Source: an uncultured Chitinophagaceae bacterium (GTDB lineage: Bacteria > Bacteroidota > Bacteroidia > Chitinophagales > Chitinophagaceae). From it: DNA of 15,069 bases. Below, one piece after another: positions 14,647 through 15,069 of this stretch (positions are counted from its first letter, which is position 1; each line of letters starts with the position of its first letter). The position numbers and the translations under genes were made by a program. Location of the stretch: assembly GCA_946885665.1 (NCBI GenBank), contig CAMPGT010000072.1:1-15069 (forward strand), given 5' to 3'. Under the pieces are notes generated by a model, which was not told where the DNA came from, did not search any database, and saw nothing but the letters and a program-made list of their open reading frames with translations.

Positions 14647-14668
14647 ATTTCATTTTGAAATGTCAAAA
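14647..14668. promoter_or_regulatory. Overlapping palindromes upstream of the groES promoter
   Basis: ATTTCA (14647-14652) and TGAAAT (14656-14661) form one inverted repeat. TTTTGA (14653-14658) and TCAAAA (14663-14668) form another that overlaps it. They span the zone about 16-37 bp upstream of the -7 box, where a heat-shock regulator or alternative sigma factor could act. Confidence 0.35.
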
Positions 14669-14753
14669 TTTCAGGCCGGAGATGGAAAAGTAAAAACGCC
14701 GATGGCCGATTTTGATCAAAGGCTTTGTAAAGAGCGGTTGCTGCATTTGGTAC

Positions 14754-14788
14754 TAACTTTTAAGTTTTAAGTTTTAAGTTTTCACTTA
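14754..14788 (+). repeat. Five-unit heptad array before nusB
   Basis: Plus-strand units: TAACTTT (14754-14760), three TAAGTTT (14761-14781), then TCACTTA (14782-14788), no slips. The unit types match those before pruA, including the TCACTT variant. The array runs straight into the TAGCTTTG box. Confidence 0.8.
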
Positions 14789-14794
14789 GCTTTG
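14787..14794 (+). promoter_or_regulatory. -7 promoter box TAGCTTTG of nusB
   Basis: An exact TAnnTTTG match, followed by GCC, 26 nt before the nusB ATG. It overlaps the last two bases of the heptad array, so the array occupies the -33 zone. Confidence 0.5.
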
Positions 14795-14820
14795 CCGCCT
14801 TAATACAAGCTCTTCCCAAA

Positions 14821-15069
14821 ATGATCAGTAGAAGAATAATCCGGGTAAAGGTGATGCAGACGTTATATTCGATGGAAACCCAGGATACGGTTATCACTTC
14901 AGGCGACGCCATCAAACTTCTCCAGAAACAACTCGACCAAACCCGCCAGCTTTTCGTATACCTCACCCATTTCATTACAGAAGAGGCCCGCTATGCCGAA
15001 ACGGACGCCAAAAACAGGGCATCGAAATCTATTCCCAGTTCGCGCAATTGCGCCATATCCTCTTCGGCC
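14821..15069 (+). CDS. nusB: Transcription antitermination factor NusB (5' part)
   Basis: 83 codons from the ATG to the window edge; the 3' end is not in the window. The N-terminus MISRRIIRVKVMQTLYSMET is the hallmark of Bacteroidota NusB, whose RNA-binding half begins with an arginine-rich helix and VMQ-LY. NusB with NusE (S10) binds boxA in rRNA leaders and supports antitermination. Residues 45-65 (FVYLTHFITEEARYAETDAKN) also fit the family. The last ~9 residues visible (RNCAISSSA) do not look like the expected continuation, so a frameshift, a sequence error at the edge, or local divergence is possible. The gene is divergent from groES. Confidence 0.85.
   Translation, partial: MISRRIIRVKVMQTLYSMETQDTVITSGDAIKLLQKQLDQTRQLFVYLTHFITEEARYAETDAKNRASKSIPSSRNCAISSSA

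Noticed and set aside
14760..14975. 71-residue minus-strand ORF opposite nusB
   Set aside because: It overlaps a well-supported nusB start and its promoter and runs through the heptad array; no family resemblance.

Overview
The window looks like chromosomal DNA of a member of the Bacteroidota, most probably the Chitinophagaceae. The grounds are a type IX secretion (T9SS) C-terminal domain on a secreted metalloprotease, promoter boxes of the Bacteroidota form TAnnTTTG before several genes, a prfB with a programmed frameshift, a group-1-type PruA, the yceD-rpmF-plsX gene order, and intergenic repeats of a style I associate with this family. The content is mostly conserved housekeeping genes. 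I see no phage, IS element, CRISPR array, tRNA or rRNA. No gene-free stretch exceeds 300 bases except the one occupied by the RNase P RNA.

Layout: positions 1-117 hold GC-rich tandem palindromic repeats. A secreted M43-type metalloprotease (144-1250, minus) is divergent from a glutaminyl-peptide cyclotransferase lipoprotein (1444-2256, plus). An apparent operon yceD-rpmF-plsX (2304-4038, plus) covers a ribosome-associated protein, ribosomal protein L32 and phospholipid synthesis. It ends head-on against rnpB, the RNase P RNA (about 4061-4510, minus), which is framed by a perfect 34-bp inverted repeat and carries a palindromic repeat inside its P12 region. Upstream of rnpB on the same strand are a periplasmic heavy-metal-binding (HMA) protein and pyrE. 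A Nudix hydrolase runs the other way and overlaps coaD tail to tail. pyrR-pyrB follow on the minus strand, so three pyrimidine genes (pyrE, pyrB, pyrR) lie within 3.4 kb. Two small outer-membrane beta-barrel proteins then face each other across a bidirectional terminator. After them come pruA (proline/glutamate catabolism), prfB (release factor 2, with its +1 frameshift), groEL and groES, all minus, and the first 83 codons of nusB (plus), which runs off the right edge.

The least ordinary material is non-coding. (1) Five arrays of a 7-bp unit, TAAGTTT or TAACTTT with TCACTTT variants, sit between genes, and three of them stop 5-6 nt before a start codon. (2) A box TAnnTTYG occurs 4-9 nt upstream of several start codons, which would give leaderless or nearly leaderless mRNAs. 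(3) rnpB has an unusually extended terminal stem and a repeat insertion. These are hypotheses from reading the sequence; no search or folding program was run.
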